From: Pseudoalteromonas umbrosa | GTDB taxonomy: Bacteria; Pseudomonadota; Gammaproteobacteria; Enterobacterales; Alteromonadaceae | Direction of reading: 5' to 3' | DNA: 64,000 nt | NCBI RefSeq assembly: GCF_030125375.1 | Contig: NZ_JASJUU010000006.1 | Location: forward strand, 124,001 to 188,000 | Shown here: positions 60,519 through 64,000 of the stretch, piece by piece | Position numbering within the stretch: position 1 is the first letter of the stretch | Layout: the number at the start of each line of letters is the position of its first letter | The notes under the pieces: model-generated | The model's input: only the letters and a program-made list of their open reading frames with translations | Told to the model about the DNA's origin: nothing | Databases searched by the model: none | Translations under genes and position numbers: made by a program

Positions 60519-61279
60519 ACCGATATCGTCTCATTAAATTTATTGCTGTGAGTGAGAAAGTATATGTCGAAGTCAACCTGCGGATTGCTTCCTATCTCTA
60601 GGCTCAAACCGGATTCTTCGACTCGTTTTGATAGTTTACTAACAAACCTTGAAATATAAGTGATAGCGGCATTACCTTTGAAGCCATGGCGCTCTCCCAG
60701 TTGTTTCTGTGTAAGTGCATTTTGTCGAAAAGACAGTGAGAAAAAGTCATAAAATAATGCTTGTTTTTGTTTGTCTTCTTCTTGCGCGATCGTTTCCAAT
60801 AAAAGGTTGATAAATAATCGAGCATTCTTGTCCATCTTTGTAATTTGGTCAGGTGAGGGTTGATCACTTGGCATTAATTCATAAATATTACTACTTGACC
60901 CATCTGAGCAATTATTACTTTCGTATAAGTGAATAATTTGTACCGAGCGAGCCTCTTCAGGTGCTTTGGCCTGTTCCGAGGCTGACTTTTTTCGATACGT
61001 TACGTTACTCCCCATATCCAAATAGACGCTTTCAAAAGCACGATATGTATAAGCTTTTAAAACATGGTTAAAGTCACTTTGTGCATTGAGTTTTTGTGTG
61101 TTTTTTTCAGACTCTAAACTATGGTTAGACTCTTGCTTTGTCGCTTTTATCACTTTTAACAATGTCTCTTGAACAAGTGCTTCGGTGTCAATTCTGTGAT
61201 CAGTAATCGACTTTTTTCGAAGTAAAAACTTAATAAATTTATATGCTTCTTGTACGGCTTGTTTGTTATCAAACCACAT
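60515..61279 (-). CDS. Atypical sigma-70 family (ECF-like) RNA polymerase sigma factor
   Basis: The ATG at 61279 has AAGGGGG 5 nt upstream and gives 254 residues; an ATG 13 codons earlier lacks a ribosome site. Region 2 is in about 10-95 (EALVQETLLKVIKA, then AYTYRAFESVYLDMGS). Region 4 is in about 170-220 (LTQKQLGERHGFKGNAAITYISRFVSKLSKRV). A long Ser/Glu/Lys-rich spacer (about 50-65 and 95-150) separates them, and about 30 residues follow region 4. ECF factors are usually about 190 residues, so this one is enlarged. It lies 141 bp downstream of the STAND-TPR gene. Confidence 0.78.
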   Translation of the reverse strand: MWFDNKQAVQEAYKFIKFLLRKKSITDHRIDTEALVQETLLKVIKATKQESNHSLESEKNTQKLNAQSDFNHVLKAYTYRAFESVYLDMGSNVTYRKKSASEQAKAPEEARSVQIIHLYESNNCSDGSSSNIYELMPSDQPSPDQITKMDKNARLFINLLLETIAQEEDKQKQALFYDFFSLSFRQNALTQKQLGERHGFKGNAAITYISRFVSKLSKRVEESGLSLEIGSNPQVDFDIYFLTHSNKFNETISV

Positions 61280-61420
61280 CCATACCCCCTTTGATTGTTG
61301 CTGTATCCTTTCTATCATTCGATTCTTTAACTTTATTAGGAATAGCGTGAAAACAGATTGCGATATAACAACTTTTCTATAAGTTTCAGCATATTGAATT
61401 TGTATTCCTAACTAATGTTA

Positions 61421-64000
61421 TCAAGGATTGTTGCCATTTTGGTTACATTGCAATAATTCTAGATAGTGTTCAAACTTATTTTTTGCTTTTTGCCATTGGA
61501 TGCTAGTATGAGACTGCAGGAATTCTTCCGAAAGAGTCTTCCCAGCCTCAAAGTAATTGCATGCATTTTCAGTTTCACCAATTTCTGAAGCGATATAGCC
61601 TAGGTTAAAGAGCTTTTTCCTGTAGCTGACTTGATAACCCAGATTACTCGGGGTCACTTGTGTTAGGTACAGGGCATATTCTTTCGCTTGCTCAAGGTGA
61701 CTCTGTGCAGATTTTTTCTCGCCGTGGTTGTATAAATGAATGGCAATTTTTGAGTGCGCGCCCTGAAGCAAACTAATAAAGTCCAGATTCTTATTATCTT
61801 GGTTATATAACCTTTTAGCTGCTTTTAGCGCTTTTTCGTAATATTGTGCGCTTTGTTCTATTTGGTTGGTTTGCTTTAAATAGTCACCATAGGCCATATA
61901 TAATTCGATGCTATGGCCCTGCCAGTCTATGTTGTCCTCATTTAATACTCGTAATTTTCTGGCTATATCTAGCCCTTCAAGAAAATAGGTTTGGGCTTCG
62001 ACTAGGTATCCTTGCTTTAACTGGTTAGTACCTAATCTACTCGCTAAGAGTAACTGAGCGACTTGTACATAGATGTTGTCAGGATCTTTAATTAAGTACA
62101 GTTTGACTAGCTCATTGGCGTGGTTGTAGTACTTGTCAGTTTCTGCTCTGTTGCTACTGTTTTCTGCTAAGTTAATATAAACTCTTAATAAGTTGTATTG
62201 AGAATTGAGGTGATTTGGATCTGTAGATAGCTGTTTTTCTAGAGCGGTTTTTGCTCTCAATAAATAGTCGCTTGCTTGTTGTTCAGAGGAAGTTGTCTTG
62301 GCTAAATTTCTATATGTATTTACTCTTAATATGTTATAGGCCTGCTCTAGATTTTCTGTTGGTACCTGAGTATCAAGTAGGTGTAACGTTTCTGTGTACT
62401 TTTCAGTTGCAAGGTTTATGTCGCCAGCCCATAGTGCCATGAATGCGATCTGGGATATTATCCTTGCTTTAGTTAGTATTAATTCTGCATCGTGTGGCAA
62501 TTGTTGAACTTGTATCAGTGCTTGCTCTAAGTAGGTTTCAGCTTCCTCATTTCTACCTTGTTTTATCAATAATGCACCGAATTCATAATTGAAAGAAACG
62601 GCAAGTTGTAGCTCTTTTGGGTTATTACTATTAATATTTTTAATTTTGCTATCTAACGTTGCCAGGATTTCCTGTATTTCTCCTATGTGGGTAGAATCAT
62701 CTTGGCGTAAAATTTTTACTTTAATAAGCAATAACCTTAACTTATCAATGTCATCTAATGGTATATCGTCGACACTAGAAACTAGCTTCGTAATATGACC
62801 ATTCAGATATTTGCGCTGAAACGTTGGTAAATATTGAGCCAGTATAGGTTCAATTGCATCTATATTGAGTAACACATTGTCTTTAAGGTGGGATAGCGCT
62901 TGTGCTGTTTTTGCTTGTTCTGATACCACCTGTTGTTTTTGATAATATGCAAAAGAAGCAGCACTTAAAGCACAGACAAACAGTATACTTGTTGTAAAAA
63001 TACGCCTTTTTTGGGCTTTATTTTTGTGTTCTAGTACGGTTTGATAAAAGCTTTGTGATGCAAGAATATAATTTTTAATAGACTGCAGGCTAATTGTGCC
63101 AGGCTGACTTAGATATTTGATACCATCATGTAACTCATGCTTGCCAAGCGTGAAGTTGTTTTGCTCTTCTGGTTGTGATGCAAAATTTTTCCACTGTTTA
63201 TATTTTGCCTCTATTCCATGCAGCCATTGGAGGTACTCCTTTCTGGCACTTAACCAAATATAAAAGCGAGGCCAAATTTGTTGGTCGAGGGAACGCTCTT
63301 CGGCAATCGTGATTAAACAGTCATGGGTTAATTTTACATAAGGTGGTAGCTTATGGACTTGATGACGAATAACGAGTTGCTTTTCGATGAGTGCATTGAC
63401 TAGCTCGAGTAGCTGAGGGTTTTCTTGTTCAAGCGCGATAAAATCGACATGCTTTGAATAACAAGCACCATTGATATTTACGCCAATAAATAGCTCAAAG
63501 AATTGCTCTGTAAGTGGTTCAAATTGACCGAGAATATATTCAGCCTGTCTATAGATAACGCCCGTTAGTTTATTAAGTTGATTGTATTGAGAGAAAGTGA
63601 GCACTTTAGGTTGATCGCTATCAATCGCCAGTGCATGCATTTGTGCAAGTAGATACTCTACAGCGGGTAGGGCATGAGACAACTTTAGCGCTTCGGTTTG
63701 AATTGTTTGCGCGAGTCCTTCTTCAAGTTTTATTCCCAATGCCGTGGCTTGATTATTAATAATTTTAAGCCAGTCATCAGCAGTTAGGCTGTGAGGGACA
63801 TAGAAATCCCTCCCCACCATATCAGTATTGTGTAAGTACTCACTTCTAATGCTTACAATGATTCTTAATGGCGTATGTTCGGATAGTATAGCAAGGCTGG
63901 GTAGTAAGCTATTCTGTGGCTCTATCTCAAAAATCTCTTCAAACTGGTCAATATACCAAATGTAAGTTTTTTTATGTGCACTAAGGTGGAGTGCCAATTC
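61421..64000 (-). CDS. nSTAND1-like NTPase with TPR tail, partial (N-terminus outside window)
   Basis: The reading frame runs off the window at 64000, so the start and any N-terminal domain (kinase, CHAT or HTH in relatives) are not visible. The visible 859 residues begin inside a STAND NTPase: the Walker-B-like YIWYIDQFEEIFEI, LRIIVSIRSEYLHNTD, HALPAVEYLLAQM and a winged-helix-like LTHDCLITIAEE. A transmembrane helix (about 332-352, TSILFVCALSAASFAYY) follows, then about nine TPR-like units (for example NEEAETYLEQALIQVQ). Family assignment is by motif. It precedes a sigma factor and an unknown protein gene in the same direction. Confidence 0.8.
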   Translation of the reverse strand, partial: ELALHLSAHKKTYIWYIDQFEEIFEIEPQNSLLPSLAILSEHTPLRIIVSIRSEYLHNTDMVGRDFYVPHSLTADDWLKIINNQATALGIKLEEGLAQTIQTEALKLSHALPAVEYLLAQMHALAIDSDQPKVLTFSQYNQLNKLTGVIYRQAEYILGQFEPLTEQFFELFIGVNINGACYSKHVDFIALEQENPQLLELVNALIEKQLVIRHQVHKLPPYVKLTHDCLITIAEERSLDQQIWPRFYIWLSARKEYLQWLHGIEAKYKQWKNFASQPEEQNNFTLGKHELHDGIKYLSQPGTISLQSIKNYILASQSFYQTVLEHKNKAQKRRIFTTSILFVCALSAASFAYYQKQQVVSEQAKTAQALSHLKDNVLLNIDAIEPILAQYLPTFQRKYLNGHITKLVSSVDDIPLDDIDKLRLLLIKVKILRQDDSTHIGEIQEILATLDSKIKNINSNNPKELQLAVSFNYEFGALLIKQGRNEEAETYLEQALIQVQQLPHDAELILTKARIISQIAFMALWAGDINLATEKYTETLHLLDTQVPTENLEQAYNILRVNTYRNLAKTTSSEQQASDYLLRAKTALEKQLSTDPNHLNSQYNLLRVYINLAENSSNRAETDKYYNHANELVKLYLIKDPDNIYVQVAQLLLASRLGTNQLKQGYLVEAQTYFLEGLDIARKLRVLNEDNIDWQGHSIELYMAYGDYLKQTNQIEQSAQYYEKALKAAKRLYNQDNKNLDFISLLQGAHSKIAIHLYNHGEKKSAQSHLEQAKEYALYLTQVTPSNLGYQVSYRKKLFNLGYIASEIGETENACNYFEAGKTLSEEFLQSHTSIQWQKAKNKFEHYLELLQCNQNGNNP

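Noticed and set aside
1619..64000. Prophage, insertion sequence or integrative island
   Set aside because: No transposase, integrase, phage structural gene or terminal repeat was recognised. The cluster beyond the tRNA array is suspicious by position, but no attachment-site duplication of a tRNA end can be seen inside the window.
1..64000. CRISPR array or toxin-antitoxin pair
   Set aside because: No regularly spaced direct repeats were seen, and no two-gene small toxin-antitoxin pair fits the coding content.

Overview
The window looks like a chromosomal segment of a marine gammaproteobacterium of the order Alteromonadales, most likely Pseudoalteromonas or a close relative. This rests on gene content and order: gcvR-bcp next to bamC, an rlmE-ftsH-folP-glmM-tpiA-secG-tRNA-Leu block, uvrY-uvrC-pgsA followed by a tRNA-Gly/Cys/Leu array, class II IlvC with divergent IlvY, several TonB-dependent receptors, a DUF5916 outer-membrane protein, and moderately AT-rich DNA. 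No rRNA, insertion sequence, integrase, prophage or CRISPR array was found. The assignment is an inference from gene families, not from a database match.

Layout. 1-6.4 kb: the pdxJ 3' end, bcp and gcvR (minus), bamC and yjiH (plus), a DUF2897 small membrane protein, an ankyrin-like membrane protein and bamE. 6.4-13.5 kb: a GIY-YIG protein overlapping an M28 peptidase tail to tail, a TPR lipoprotein, a chemoreceptor, and ilvC/ilvY. 13.5-21.1 kb: an orphan RstA-like regulator, then a probable metal-uptake cluster (DUF4856 lipoprotein, imelysin-like lipoprotein, FecA-like receptor, fatty acid hydroxylase). 21.1-30.7 kb: a KefB-type antiporter, Spo0M, ElaA, an NSS transporter, RstAB, a lipoprotein and a serine hydrolase. 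30.7-37.4 kb: the conserved housekeeping block yhbY, rlmE, ftsH, folP, glmM, tpiA, secG, tRNA-Leu(GAG).

37.4-47.6 kb is more accessory: a TonB receptor behind a hairpin-rich leader that includes an intrinsic-terminator-like element, helD, an orphan cysteine-rich peptide with a RiPP-like leader, a second TonB receptor preceded by a membrane LytTR regulator, and an acyltransferase-3 gene. 47.6-58.8 kb: a PspB-like protein, queC/queE, a family-3 solute-binding protein, cysK, DUF5916, a DAACS symporter, and uvrY-uvrC-pgsA. 58.9-59.7 kb holds eight tRNA genes in the order Gly-Cys-Leu-Gly-Leu-Gly-Cys-Leu behind a stable-RNA-type promoter.

The last 4 kb (59.95-64 kb, minus strand) carries the most unusual genes. 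A protein with an nSTAND1-type NTPase region, a membrane segment and a long TPR tail runs off the window edge. It is followed by an atypical sigma-70-like factor with a long spacer between regions 2 and 4, and by an unknown 188-residue protein translationally coupled to that sigma factor. This resembles signal-transduction modules that pair a large STAND or kinase sensor with an ECF sigma factor. Together with the orphan RiPP-like peptide at 42.3 kb, it is the best candidate here for an undescribed system.
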